31,525 nt of DNA from Chara braunii (taxonomy: Eukaryota; Streptophyta; Charophyceae; Charales; Characeae), in the NCBI GenBank assembly GCA_003427395.1, contig BFEA01001087.1, positions 10,677-42,201 on the forward strand, read 5' to 3'. Positions 7,800 to 17,889 of the stretch are shown piece after piece; position 1 is the stretch's first letter; every line of letters starts with the position of its first letter. The notes under the pieces are model-generated. The model had not been told where the DNA came from. It did not search any database and was given only the letters and a program-made list of their open reading frames with translations. A program made the position numbers and the translations under genes.

Positions 7800-8715
7800 A
7801 TGGCAGAAGCAACAATAAAAACTTCAGTGAGTCTGAAGACACGAATGAATGTCGCAGACACAGAGGATAAGCCGCTCTTTAAGGCCCTCTGTGAAAGCGC
7901 ACTGGAAAAGGAGGCGAAGTTGGAGAAAGAGGCATCAGAAGGAAGGAGGAAGGCCACTATACAGGGTCATGAGGATGTGTTCAAAATTGTTCCCTCCTTA
8001 TCGGATGATGAGATAGAGCCACACTTAGTCGCCTACGTGCGAGGACTAATTGACTGCCACATGATGGACCCTCTCCCCGGCTTGGTTTCCCAACTGTTTG
8101 ATCAAGTAAAAGATTTGTGGGAGACCATAGCCCGGATGGAGAAGGCTCACAGTGACCAACTACATAAAATTGCAGATCTGCATCAGGCTAATCTTAACCT
8201 CCCACTTCTGCCAAACGCATCGAATTTTGCTGCCTTGTCTACCACCTATGCCCCTCTCTTCTCTTCTTCATCCTTGAGTATGATGAGCACACAGGGACCT
8301 GCAACAGGTGCAACTTCTGCTGCCGCTGCACGAAGTAGCAGTGCAGGGAGCTCTGCAACTGGCGCAGTCCCAGTTCCAGTTCCTATAGAACTTGGTCATA
8401 AAATTGGTTTTCCCTGTGTGGATAAGAAGGCGGTCGTGTCACCGCCTAGATACGACGGGAAGGACAATGTCATGTCCTAGCTCGCGGCTATGCGAGCATC
8501 CTTCAACATTTTGGGGACTTCCCCGGTTACTCAATCGATTGTCGTGGGAACCAATGTCGTGCCCGAAGTACGAAGCTGGGTTGAGCTCCAAGCCATACAA
8601 GTCGGATATAGCAGACTAGACATGAACGAGTGGCCAAAGGCCACGACAATCATTGCACTCGAGGAACTCTTTATTAAACCACCAGTACACCCGCACCTAA
8701 AATCCCGAACCTACC
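7800..8715 (+). pseudogene. gag: Gag polyprotein, N-terminal and capsid-like part (broken)
   Basis: The likely start is ATG 7800, as the open frame from 7602 has no earlier ATG. The first 190 residues include a Lys/Glu-rich stretch and a predicted helical region, followed by an Ala/Ser/Thr-rich linker (about 8287-8370). A PPRYDGKDNV motif at about 8442-8471 introduces the capsid-like region, as in plant Ty3/gypsy Gag proteins where P-x-YDGK precedes a Trp-Leu pair. The stop TAG at 8478-8480 falls exactly where that Trp is expected, and the capsid-like frame continues after it (LAAMRASFNI, then WVELQAI and a helical stretch) to about 8715. There it dissolves into the poly-A and tandem-repeat insertion. 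The product would be non-functional. Confidence 0.7.
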
Positions 8716-8813
8716 TGCCCACTGCGCGCCATTATTTTCTGAGCTTTCTGCGTGAGGGTACCTGCAGTGGGAATTTCGGAAGTGGCACTGGTGTCGCCGG
8801 TCTGCCTGAATCG

Positions 8814-8868
<55 letters not shown>

Positions 8869-9614
8869 AACAAACATACCAGAGAGCAATGATGTCGTGA
8901 AAGGACGTCATGGAAGCCATACGCAAATGATCACTTTCCTGAATGCATCTGACCACTATTACGGGGAAAGGGGAAAGTTGTTGTTTTTCCTTTTTTTCTC
9001 GTTTTGTTTTTTTCTTCCTGGCCCTGCCAGCAAGGCAACGCATATTCCTCTTGCGAAAAACGTCCTCGCTGAGGGCATACTCACACCAGCTACGTTGAAA
9101 TTCATCCAACCACTTTCACGGCCGAAGCGTTGCTAGCTTTTTTTTTTGTTTGTTCTTTTTTTGAGAGTCTGGACAGTTTTGCTCCCCGTGTTCTACGTTC
9201 TGCTGAAGTGCCCTCGCTGAGGGCAAACTCGCATGAATACTCCAAAAAGTGTATCCAACTGCAATCACGGCCAAATACTTTTTTTTTTTTTTGTTCTTTT
9301 TTTTAGAGTCTGACAGTCCTGCTCCTCGTGTTCGGCGTTCTGCTGAAGTGCCCTACTGCACGAGTACTCCAAAAAGCGTATCCAACTGCAATCACGGCCA
9401 AAGGCTTTTTTTTGGGGGGGGGGACGTACGGATTTGAAATGGGCCCCAAAATTTGAAAACCTTCTGGCGCTCCGACCCTACCCCGAGCCCGCCTTTTACT
9501 TCTTGTGGCGACAAGTTATTTTTCTGCAAGGTTGAGGCCGTGTACTGGTGGTTTAAACGGTATTAGGTTCCACACGCTGTTGCACCGGCGGGATACCGAC
9601 TTGACTATGCCAAG
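8716..9614 (+). other. Segment interrupting gag (A53 tract and 140-base T-rich tandem repeat)
   Basis: Gag homology stops near 8715 and resumes near 9615. Between them lie 53 A residues (8814-8866), T-rich sequence, and two and a half copies of a 140-148-base unit starting at 9064, 9211 and 9351. Each unit contains a CCTCGCTGAGGGC-type start, an ATCCAAC...CACGGCC block, a poly-T stretch and CGTTCTGCTGAAGTGC. A G run is at 9414-9422. Homopolymer expansion plus insertion of repetitive DNA is the likely cause. Confidence 0.6.
9064..9420. repeat. 140-148-base tandem repeat with internal poly-T
   Basis: Starts of successive units at 9064, 9211 and 9351; the last is truncated and ends in TTTTTTTT followed by a G run. 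Units 2 and 3 are closest (shared TACTCCAAAAAG.GTATCC and CAACTGCAATCACGGCC), so unit 1 is the most diverged. Confidence 0.85.
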
Positions 9615-10214
9615 CACAGCAGGTGGACCAACAGTATAAAAGACCTGATGGCACATCTCAACAATCTCTTTGCCACACCCGACTTAAAGATGACAACACA
9701 ATCATGTTTAGATGTTGTCAAAGGCACGGTCCCCTCGACCATTATTGATCGTCTTGGGTTAGGACTCGATGAATACATACACTGGTTTTCCCTCATGAAA
9801 GGCGTAGTCATTCTATAGGCATAAAACCTCTTCCACGCAGCAGGTAGTGTCAAGAAGACCTATGGTCGTAGACGGCATGGAGGCAGCGCCCATTTTGCAT
9901 CACGCGACCTGCTGGAGTCCGATGATCAGGCTGGTACAGATGGTTCTCGTGTTGGTGACGATCAAGAGCAAAATGCTGACCTGGCGTGTTTTTCGGCTTA
10001 CAAGTCTGAAACTGCAGATGCTGATGTGAAGACCAATACTAACAGTATTCACCTCCCCAAAGGAGCAACGATTCCACCCAAACTGGAGGTCTCAGCCACA
10101 AAATCATTGGTAGATCTCCGGATCAGCGAAAGTAAGAGGAAACACATGATGAAGAAAGGGGTTTGCCTACCTTGCACCAAAGCGGGACACTCAGTCCAAA
10201 AAAAAAAAAAAAAA
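9615..10214 (+). pseudogene. gag: Gag C-terminal part with damaged zinc knuckle
   Basis: One frame stays open for about 200 codons apart from two close stops (9816-9824). It starts with a helical segment containing KDLMAHLNNLF and TIIDRLGLG, passes through an acidic linker, and ends with SESKRKHMMKKG followed by CLPCTKAGH. The last piece is a CCHC zinc knuckle (C-x2-C-x4-H) in which the expected fourth ligand, a Cys four residues after the His, is replaced by Lys from a run of 17 A (10198-10214). Nucleic-acid binding by the knuckle would be lost. Protease-like sequence follows about 300 bases downstream. Confidence 0.7.
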
Positions 10215-10499
10215 CAGGGAAACCAGGAAAGGGGGTAGAGATGTTATCAACACACTCTACTGCAGGAGAGGGTGAACGAGTAAGTGCATGTCCTTCTACG
10301 GATTCTAATCTCACTCGACAACCCTCTCTTGAGACCACATCCAATGCTGATTCCAAGGTTGAGAAGTTGCATGTCCTCTACAAGAAGCCTCGAGTGGAGT
10401 TGGAAGAAATCGACTTTCATGCTCTCTTGTTGTGTTGGGCTCAGATGAAGCAAGAGCGCGCAAGGGGAAGTGAAGTTGATCTTCTTCAAGCTCTGCATT

Positions 10500-10780
10500 A
10501 ATGCCTGATACATTCGTGTGTTGGTTGATTGTGGCGCAACCGCCAACTTCTCACCACACAACATTCGTAAGGCACGCTTGGGAATGAAGCAAATGGCTTT
10601 GCAGAATCCTTGTCGGACCCAAGTGGGCAAGAGGTGGTCACATCTATGTATGCAGTCAAAGGTGTACGCACTACCTTTGATGCAGACCACACAATTACAC
10701 ATGAGTTGAACTTCTATGTCCTTGATAAGTGTCCCTTCGACGCGGTTATTGACTTAGGCTGGTTGCAGGTCTAATACGAA
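10500..10780 (+). pseudogene. Retroviral-type aspartic protease domain of Pol (broken)
   Basis: VLVDCGAT at about 10518-10541 matches the D-[ST]-GA-T catalytic loop of retropepsins, with Cys in place of the usual Ser or Thr after the Asp. About 70 residues later, after frame changes, AVIDLGWLQ matches the conserved ILG.DWL segment that closes this domain in Ty3/gypsy elements. Frameshifts separate the two halves. Pol protease would cleave the Gag-Pol polyprotein inside virus-like particles. Confidence 0.65.
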
Positions 10781-11294
10781 AGAACCACGTGGAATGACTT
10801 ACAATTCATGGTCAAAGATGCCATGGGATCGAGCATCCAACCCTCTTCGACGAACCGTGGGAGTCCAAAGTGATTGTTCTCAACGCAATGAAATTTTGCA
10901 AGAAGTGGTGCAGGCACAAAGATGATGAGCAAATGTATGTAGTCATTGCTAGACCTATTCATGTGCCTTTTATTTTTACTGTACATAATGGTTCAACTTT
11001 GCATGTTGTTTCTACTTCTAATGCAATTACTTATACCTCTACTTCTACCTCTATTGAATTTACTTCTAGTCCAAATGGTTCTACTTCAAATCATGTTGTC
11101 TTGGTTGCACTTATGTAGTTCGATATGCTTGCACCAAATTTTGATTTTCAACCTCCGAAGATCTCATCAGAGATCCACTGTTTTCTTAACCGATCCCCTG
11201 AAGTTTTGGCCGAACCACGTGGAGTTCTCATGCAGTGCGTCCGGTCCAACACAAGATCGAGTTGATGTAAGGCAACACTCTTCCACAAGGTTGT
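10781..11294 (+). other. Protease to reverse-transcriptase connector of pol, decayed
   Basis: Frames change several times and no domain is visible. A T-rich stretch at 10975-11100 yields hydrophobic or Ser/Thr-rich chance frames in two phases. From its position this is the linker that precedes the RT fingers. Confidence 0.5.
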
Positions 11295-11870
11295 ATCTAT
11301 CGAATTAGCTCAGGCGAATTTGAGGAGTTACGAAGACAGATCAATGACATGCTTGAAAAAAAATGGATAAAGCCGCGCGAATTCTAATTCGGTGCACCAG
11401 TTTTGTTCGTCCCTAAGAAATGAGGCAAATTACGGATGTGCATTGATTACCACAGACTGAATAAAATAACAAGAAAGAATGCATACCCTTTGCCACACAT
11501 TGATGATTTGTTTGATGTCGGAGGTGGATGCAAGGTGTTCAGCAAGATCGACCTAAAGTCGGGTTACCATCAAATTGGAGTCGACCCCACAGACCAGCAT
11601 AAACTACATTCAAAACTTGTGATGGGTTGTACGAATTTACCATCATACAATTCGGTCTCACGAATGCACCGACCAACTTCCAAAGTCTTATGGACAAGGT
11701 GTTTCGTAGTCACATCAATCGACTTGTTGTTGCTTATTTGGATGATATACTAATCTTCAGCAAGTCGATGGAGGAGCACATGAGACACCTTGAAGAAGTG
11801 TTGCAAATCATCAAGGATACGCAACTTAATCTCAATTGAGAGAAATCTAAGTGTGAGAGGGGCAGCATCA
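11295..11870 (+). pseudogene. pol: Ty3/gypsy reverse transcriptase domain (broken)
   Basis: The frame from 11295 shows GEFEELRRQINDMLEK, FGAPVLFVPKK, then CIDYHRLNKIT (about 11439) and FSKIDLKSGYHQI (about 11538), the canonical fingers and palm motifs including the first catalytic Asp. In-frame stops lie at 11385 (TAA) and 11421 (TGA). A frameshift near 11610-11625 moves the rest into another phase, which continues with FGLTNAPTNFQ and the catalytic YLDD at 11734-11745. The order and spacing are typical of a full RT, so it decayed by point mutation and small indels, not by truncation. Enzymatic role: synthesis of cDNA from genomic RNA. Confidence 0.9.
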
Positions 11871-12144
11871 TCTACTTGGACATCGGTCGTCCGCTACAGA
11901 CCTAGAGCCCGAGGCAACCAAAGTTGAGGTCATCCGCAAATGGCCTCAACAGGCAAATGTTCGAGAGTTGTATTTTTTTCTTGGTCTTGCGTCATACTAT
12001 TGTCAGTTCGTGTTAAATTTTCTATCATCGTCCATCCATTGTCCAAATTGATAAGCAATAACATATCTTACACAGGGTACGGGGAACGTACGACGATCTT
12101 TCAAGCATTGAAGGAGGTCTTGGTGAGTCATTCGGTGCTCCGCA

Positions 12145-12530
12145 TTGCATATCCCAAACTTACATTCGTAGTAACTACAGATGCAAGTTTGTACAGGATT
12201 GACGCAGTGCTGCAACAAGATGATTTTGTGATGGTTTGCGTCCGCTTGAGTACTACAGCAAACGCATGCCCAGTCAAAAGGTAGTTACTTCCACTTATAT
12301 GAGAAAGCTTTATGCCTTGAGAGAGACACTAGTAGACCACTGGAAACACTACCTCTTGGGTCACCATTTCAAAGTGTTTTCGAACCATGAGACTTTGAAA
12401 TGGATCATGATACAAAATAATTCATCTACTACATTGACCCGCTAGTTGCATGAAATTGATGTGTATGATTTTGAACTCAAGCAAAGGAAAGGTTATTGAA
12501 TCACGTTGCAGATGCTTTGTTTCGCCACCC
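12145..12530 (+). pseudogene. pol: RNase H domain of gypsy Pol (broken)
   Basis: TTDASLYRIDAVLQQD at about 12175 contains the first catalytic Asp and the GAVLQQ-type strand; EYYSKRMPS, then a Thr-rich helix and Ala-Leu-Arg-Glu segment, are the next blocks, and NHVADALFRHPE at about 12499 is the closing NxVADALSR motif. Frame changes occur near 12235 and stops at about 12443 and 12496. Between RT and this domain the tether (about 11880-12060) is recognisable only from fragments such as WPQQANVREL. Confidence 0.8.
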
Positions 12531-12739
12531 TGAATACATGACTTGCCTATTGAGCTCCTACATCCTACGGATGAAACTGAAGGAGGAACTGGTTGAGCAG
12601 ACTGCCAAGGATAAGGAACTCAGTCCCATCCTTGAGCAGATCAAAGTTTACCTTAGCAGTGAGCCTGATTTCCACGAGTGTGAAGGTTTGTTATTTCGAT
12701 GTTATGGAAAGCATGACCGGTTATGTGTACCCAATCATG

Positions 12740-13328
12740 AGCCTCTCCACACTCACTTTTTAGACTTGGCTCATAGTTGGATTTGACACTTCGGTTTTAA
12801 AAAGACCTACAAAAGTTTATTAGAAACGTTTGTTTGGCCTGTGATGAAATGTATGGCCCAAAAAATTGTGGTTGAGTGTCAATTTTGTCAACGCATCAAA
12901 CCATCTCGGCAAACCCCCTAAAGGTTGTTGCATCGTCTTCCTATCCCTGATGGCCCTGGTGAGTTTGTCTCCAACTTCATGGATGTGGGAAAGAAAAGTA
13001 GGATCGGATATTTGCAAGTGATCGTGATCGTTGACCGCTTTTCAAAATTTCTAAATTTGATTTCATTGCCACCTCACGCCCCAACTGCCCTTGTGATCGA
13101 GGAGTTTAACAAGAGGTTCATTATGCAGTATGACCCTCCGAAGACTCTGATGAGGAGATCAACCAGACCATGATCCAACTTCTTCGCGCTCTAATTGTGC
13201 CTGATCATAACTCTTGGGATGAGGAATTGCCGATTGTGCAGTGGTTGTATAACAACTTCATACACTCCTCCACCGGGATGACACCAAATCAGTTGCATCT
13301 CTTGTGGTAGATTCGCAATCCCCTATCC
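12740..13328 (+). pseudogene. pol: Integrase zinc-binding and catalytic core, with internal deletion
   Basis: An HHCC zinc-binding module can be read: H..GFKKTYKSLLETF, WPVMK and a C-x2-C pair in CQFCQRIK (about 12755-12900), with stops at about 12784 and 12919. The core begins LPIPDGPGEFVSN and continues with VDRFSKF (about 13033) and EEFNKRFI. After PPKTL (about 13150) the frame jumps directly to EEINQTMIQLL, whose normal position is just past the HPQTDGQTE motif. About 40-45 residues carrying the second catalytic Asp and the catalytic Glu are therefore missing. The remainder, NNFIHSSTGMTPNQL, is the usual end of the core; coding similarity stops at the poly-T near 13328. Confidence 0.85.
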
Positions 13329-13355
13329 TTTTTTTTTTTTTTTTTTTTTNATTTN
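13329..13355. repeat. Poly-T tract with two ambiguous bases
   Basis: 21 T from 13329, then N at 13350 and N at 13355. This is where the integrase stops. Read on the minus strand it is a poly-A tail lying downstream of the dispersed tail-like fragment and the minus-strand LINE, consistent with a retroposition event into the chromovirus; the Ns also mark an assembly weak point. Confidence 0.85.
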
Positions 13356-13413
13356 TCCGTGTCATCAGAAAGGAGTGATGATAAGAGCATACACTCCTTC
13401 CTAACTACCGGGA

Positions 13414-13472
13414 GACTCCAATCTATTGGTGGGGAGCAACACCTGCTCGAAAGCGGGTCCAGCGTCCCCTTG
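13414..13472 (-). repeat. Dispersed 3'-tail-like fragment, copy 3
   Basis: On the minus strand it reads GGGACGCTGGACCCGC, GAGCAGGTGTTGCTCCCC, ACCAATAGATTGGAGTC and is followed within about 65 bases by the poly-A (poly-T on plus). It abuts the truncated 3' end of the minus-strand LINE coding region at about 13473. Confidence 0.75.
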
Positions 13473-13479
13473 GATACAA

Positions 13480-14900
13480 TGGTGTTCTAACGAAGTTCTG
13501 TCAACAATCCAGTCATTCGTAGGGAGGTATCTGTGAACAATTTGCCATTATAAGGAGGTTATCTTGGCTGGTTTGGTTCTAGAGTTTTGGAACCACTTAA
13601 TCCCTCTCAGTTTGTCCTTACTTATGTTAAGATTTTTATGCCATCATTCTTCAATATGGTCTTTTAAATTAATTATGGGGCGGAGCATTCTATAAGAGGC
13701 TTTGAATGAAAGGGTATGTAAGGTCCTAGGGTGTGAATGCCCCTGTTTCTCTGGGGAGGGCCAAATCCAGTTTTGTGGATCAAACAGAAGGTAAGAGATT
13801 GACGTCTCTGGCCTAAAGGAAAGTCACTTCTCTTTAACTTTCAACACTCTAATCCGGAAGAGTTGCTCATATGTGCACCATCTTATATCATCTTGTTGTC
13901 TAGGATTAAGAATTTTATCATCTTGAGCATCAAAGATTGATAAGAGAATTTGCTCTGGAGTATGAATCTCAATTATGTTCCCAACTATCCTTTTTTATTA
14001 CGGATTGCCACCTAGTCACGTTCAAGAAACTTGGGGTCCTTCCGGAAGATTCTGATCCAATCGAGGAGGATTAAATCAATTACTTTATCTAAGGTCACAC
14101 TCTGATGGTGACAGTACCTTAAGCGATCATGAAGGTCTGTGGGCGAACACCAATCTCTACTCTCATGGTTCCATAGATCTTTAACTCGTATAACTCCTCT
14201 ATTAATCCAACCTTTCCTACGGGTATCCATGCAGTGAAGGACACATCCTTGAGCATCTATGATAAACGTATTATTGAATAAGGGTTGTTGACAAACCTCC
14301 TCCCATCTCGTCAGGGGTACTTTATCTTGAAGGGGCAGCCTCCTCCAATTCTTAATTAAAGTATCCAAAAAGGATCCCTACAGAGATTTTGCTTACTGCT
14401 TGTCTATCTGAGAGCTCCACTCGATGTGGATCGCCTGGAAAACCTCTAGGCAAAGACCAAGAGAGGTTCTCTAGCCACATAAGGGGATCTATCTCAGCAG
14501 GAACCGAAGGGCTAACCTTTTGATCTGTTCACAGACGAGGAGGATCCAAGGAGTGATGGGATTAAAGATGAAATGTTTGATCCATTGAAAAGGGAAAAGC
14601 TATGGTTTGGATTTGGGGATCAATGATCCCAAGGCCTCGTTCGGATTTGGGTTGGATTATAGAAAGCCAAGTAACTCTACTGATAACATTTTCACGTTTA
14701 TGATTCTCACGCCAAAAGAAGGTTGTTAGCTGTCGTTGGAATATTTTTAGGGTACCCTTGTCTAAGACCCAAATAACAAATTCATACCAGATGGAGGTCA
14801 ATATAACATTATTAATTACCAAAGTTCTGCCAAATAAGGATGTATGTTTGTCCTTCCACAAATCAAGTTTCAACTTGGCTTATTGTTGAATCCCTTTATT
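13480..14900 (-). pseudogene. LINE ORF2 C-terminal region, truncated before its zinc finger
   Basis: Two longer open pieces are seen (14873-14562 and 14368-14012), joined by degenerate frames. Motifs match the plus LINE in order: a thumb-like GRTLVINNVILTSIWY and FFWRE piece, TRWEEVCQQPLF (plus copy: IRWHEVWRQAWF), KGWINRGVIRVKDLW, then after several frame changes YLLFDPQNW and a Trp-Gln-Ile-Val-His-Arg-Tyr segment at about 13540. Similarity ends near 13480 where the plus copy would proceed to its C-x2-C finger. Confidence 0.75.
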
Positions 14901-15771
14901 GATAGTAGTAGGTTTGCATGTTGCTGAAAAAGACACTCCCAGTATTCTGATTGGTTCATTATGACGAACCCACTTAATACGAGGATGTTCAAGGGGTCTC
15001 ACACCTTAGTGGTGAATCTACCATTCAAGTGTTTTACTACCCCAATTAAGCTTCACATCAGAGAGTTTACAGAATGTTTCCATTAATCTTATGATGCTTC
15101 CAAGTTCGTATATGATGCCTCAACCAGAGAGAGGTCATCTACGAAGAGAGAGCATACTGGGACCGCCTCCTCAGGGATAGAGGAAACTTGGGTGCGAGTA
15201 ATGTCTTTGTGATGTCTTAAGTTAGCAGTTAGGGCTTCCATAATGATCACAAGAGGAGGGGGGCAATTGGGTCACCTTATCTCACTGATCTCTGGAGTGT
15301 GATAGGGGGTGCCACATTTTCATTAACCATTACTCTTGTTGTGACATTTCTATGCAAGATATTGATCCAACTCCTAAAATGTGGGCCAAAATTGAGTTTT
15401 TCTAGGCATTTGTCTAAGAAAAACACGTCAACATAATCATAGGTTTTCTCAAAGTCAATGAATATGAAGGTTGTGTTATGCCTGGATTGACGAGAAAGCT
15501 TGATGAGCTTATTAATGAGCAGAATATTATCCTGGATGTTCCTTCCTTGAATAAAATCAGTTTGAGAGAGATGAATTATATCCACGATGTACTTATTCAG
15601 ACGATTAGTAAGAGCTTTTGAAATCAATTTGTAAACCACAGCTAGCAGTGTGATGGGACGATAGTTCCTAATATTATATTTATCACTTTTTTTATAAAGT
15701 AATGTCAACACCCCTTGCCCTACTATCTCTCTCATCTCACCTACATCCCATACTGCCTGATAGAAGTCCAT
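14900..15771 (-). pseudogene. LINE reverse transcriptase domain (broken)
   Basis: An open piece of 164 codons (15771-15277) contains GVLTLLYKK, IRNYRPITLL, NRLNKYI, TDFIQGRNIQDNILL and FIDFEKTYDYVD, the fingers/palm motifs of non-LTR RTs with the first catalytic Asp. The next stop, TGA at about 15275, replaces the Gln in the conserved RQGDP segment. The following frame has APLL, then the catalytic box FVDD at 15134-15145 (plus-strand coordinates) in CSLFVDDLSL. So the catalytic Asp pair is kept although the frame is broken. RT would prime at nicked target DNA. Confidence 0.9.
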
Positions 15772-16239
15772 AAGATATTGGGAAATAAAATCTCACAAGG
15801 CCTCCCAAAGTTCTTTAGGTAATCTATCAATCATTTAAGTTTTTTTTCCCTCCATTCGTAAGAGTGTTGTCCATATTTCCTCCTTTGTTAGAGGAAACTT
15901 CAGTTGTTCCCTCGGTTCTAATGATAGTTATTTAGTCAACGGGGTAAGAAAATCCTCTACTTCCTTGGAGCGTAGATCCAATGACATATCTCTATTTTCT
16001 GATTAAAAAAAATCATTGAAAAAGTCTCTGACAATTTTAGTGCATTCAGTTGTTGACGAGACTAGTGGGCCGTTGAGGGATTAGAGATGAGTCGATGCCT
16101 CTATGACAGTTCTACCAGTGCGGGCCTTAGCCATGACAAAGAATCTTGCATCTATGGCTCATTCCGTATGATATTTTCGAATTCTTCCTCGAATCCTCAT
16201 ACCTTGTCATCTATATTCCATATGAGAAAGTAATCGAGA

Positions 16240-16430
16240 TTTTAATTCTTATATTTCCCAGGCTGTATCATCGATAATTTCTGTGTCTCTTTCATCAACT
16301 TCTAAGAGTTGTAGTTGTTGAATACGTTGGTAAATACTTGTTTCATAAAAATGTCGTTCATCTGCGAAAAATTTTGAATATTCATTGCACTTACGACCTA
16401 GAAAAACTAGACCGTTGTTGAACCATTGGA
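16240..16430 (-). pseudogene. LINE ORF2 linker between endonuclease and reverse transcriptase
   Basis: Part of an open piece (16602-16249) rich in charged residues and Gln, with IQWFNNGLVFLGRKC, whose counterpart in the plus LINE is VDWFNTGITMLRER. Between 15771 and 16249 the frame is degenerate, with only scattered matches to the region N-terminal of the RT fingers. A helical linker is usual here. Confidence 0.6.
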
Positions 16431-16435
16431 TGTCG

Positions 16436-17507
16436 TTATTTATGGTGGCCTTCTGATTTCTCCAGAAGGACCACAATGCACCACACATCCTTGATAAAAG
16501 TTCTGAATGTTTCAATCTTAAGATGAGTTGTATTGAGTTTATAGTAACCCATTCCTTGGTCTGGTTTCTTTCCAAATGAGAAAATAGCCACACACATTGC
16601 ATGGTCTAATCCAAGGAGGGAGCTACGAAGGAAAATTTCGGCTACCTGAAGAGCACCTTCCAGTTCTTCAGAAAGAAGAATGAGGTCTATCTGTGACTTA
16701 GTGGACGATCTGGCTTGTTTTTTTCGATAGCATGTATAAGAATGATGAGACGGATTCATTCACCTAAGAGAGTTAAAAAAATTTAAAGATTGAGAGAAGT
16801 TAGCCATTAAAATCTCATTTGATTCCAGGTAAGTTGAGCAGGGAGTGAGAATATTCCATTTGTCAATGGACCGGTCTGGGGCGGCATTAAAGTCACCTGC
16901 TTCCTACAGGGAGGAAAGGGGGAAGGATTCAAAAAAGCGTTGGCGTTCCCGAGTTATGATTGGGTCCATATACACACATAATGTTGACGACCTCCAGCTC
17001 CATCATTGCCAAAATATATACCCACCTGCCTTCCACTTTATCAGTTTCCCAATATACCTGTTCTACCTTGGATCCTGGAAGGATCCACATGGCTACTCTT
17101 GCACTCCCAAGGCGAGGGGTGTGAGCTTTGAAGGTTGTAAAGGGCCAAATTTGTTTGTGACAGTGGTTATGATGGTCTGAATCCATGAGGTGAGTCTCCT
17201 AGATGCAAATCACATCAAACCACTCTCTTCCTCCAATACCTCTCAACTGATCATAAATTGCTTGTTTTTTTTGGTACTTGGCTGATGCTAGACCTTTAAC
17301 GTTCAGAGATCTGAGGTCAAGGTCCGTATTTCTCCTGAGTAATTTCCATGTTTTATTTTTGTTATAACGAGTGTCAATTACTCGAAGGTTATCCATACCA
17401 TAAAAAACACATTCAATTACCAAGTCAAGGTGTGGTAATAAGGCATGATGAAAAGGGGTCGGAGGGGGGTCAGAGGTCTCGCCACTGTCCTGAGTCCAAT
17501 AAGCCAC
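16436..17507 (-). pseudogene. LINE ORF2 N-terminus: AP-like endonuclease (broken)
   Basis: The open piece 17507-17199 begins with a possible ORF2 ATG (17507) that overlaps the end of the ORF1 piece by 38 bases. The endonuclease starts at about 17324 with DLRSLNVKGL. At about 17190 a TAG replaces the Gln codon of the QETH motif, beside the catalytic Glu. The frame resumes as 17186-16929 (ARVAMWIL, VCVYGPN-like MCVYGPN). After a frameshift near 16920, AGDFNAAPD (about 16898) and the open piece 16759-16436 with SQIDLILLS and LDHAMCV complete the fold. All catalytic motifs of exonuclease-endonuclease-phosphatase type enzymes are visible. It would nick target DNA for target-primed reverse transcription. 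Confidence 0.85.
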
Positions 17508-17886
17508 CTGTTATCAAAGTCTTAAGGCCTAGCAACCTGACCAGCAAAGTATCAACGTCTATTTCTGACCAAAATTCATTTGCTTTCACCTTGAAAAGTT
17601 GGAGCTCACACAGGACATTCTGATTGAACCATTTGAGGTCCATGTTCTTGCTAACTTCGTATTTCAAATATACATCTCCTTCAGCCAGCCTATGCACTCC
17701 ATCTTTTACCAGTAGCAAAGCCTTTCCCCCAGGCGGGAAGTTTGTCTTGACAAAACTTAATACATCGTTCTTTGAAGAGGAAGGGGAGAGGTTGCCCGAC
17801 ACAGATCCCAAAACTGTAACTTCTCCATAGACTACTCCCGGGGGCTCAGATAAGCCAACCTCCCAAGTACCTCCTTGATGTCTCAC
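17470..17886 (-). pseudogene. LINE ORF1 C-terminal domain
   Basis: 139 codons open from an ATG at 17886. It contains GTWEVGL, SFVKTNFPPGGKALLLVKDGVHRL, then KWFNQNVLCELQLFKVKANEFW. A corresponding decayed block lies upstream of ORF2 in the plus LINE (GQWQLGM; FSNEQLTQLSTTRLKANF), so this is a real conserved part of the family, not a chance frame. I do not recognise its function. In the genomic order it sits directly before the endonuclease. Confidence 0.65.
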
Positions 17887-17889
17887 TGG

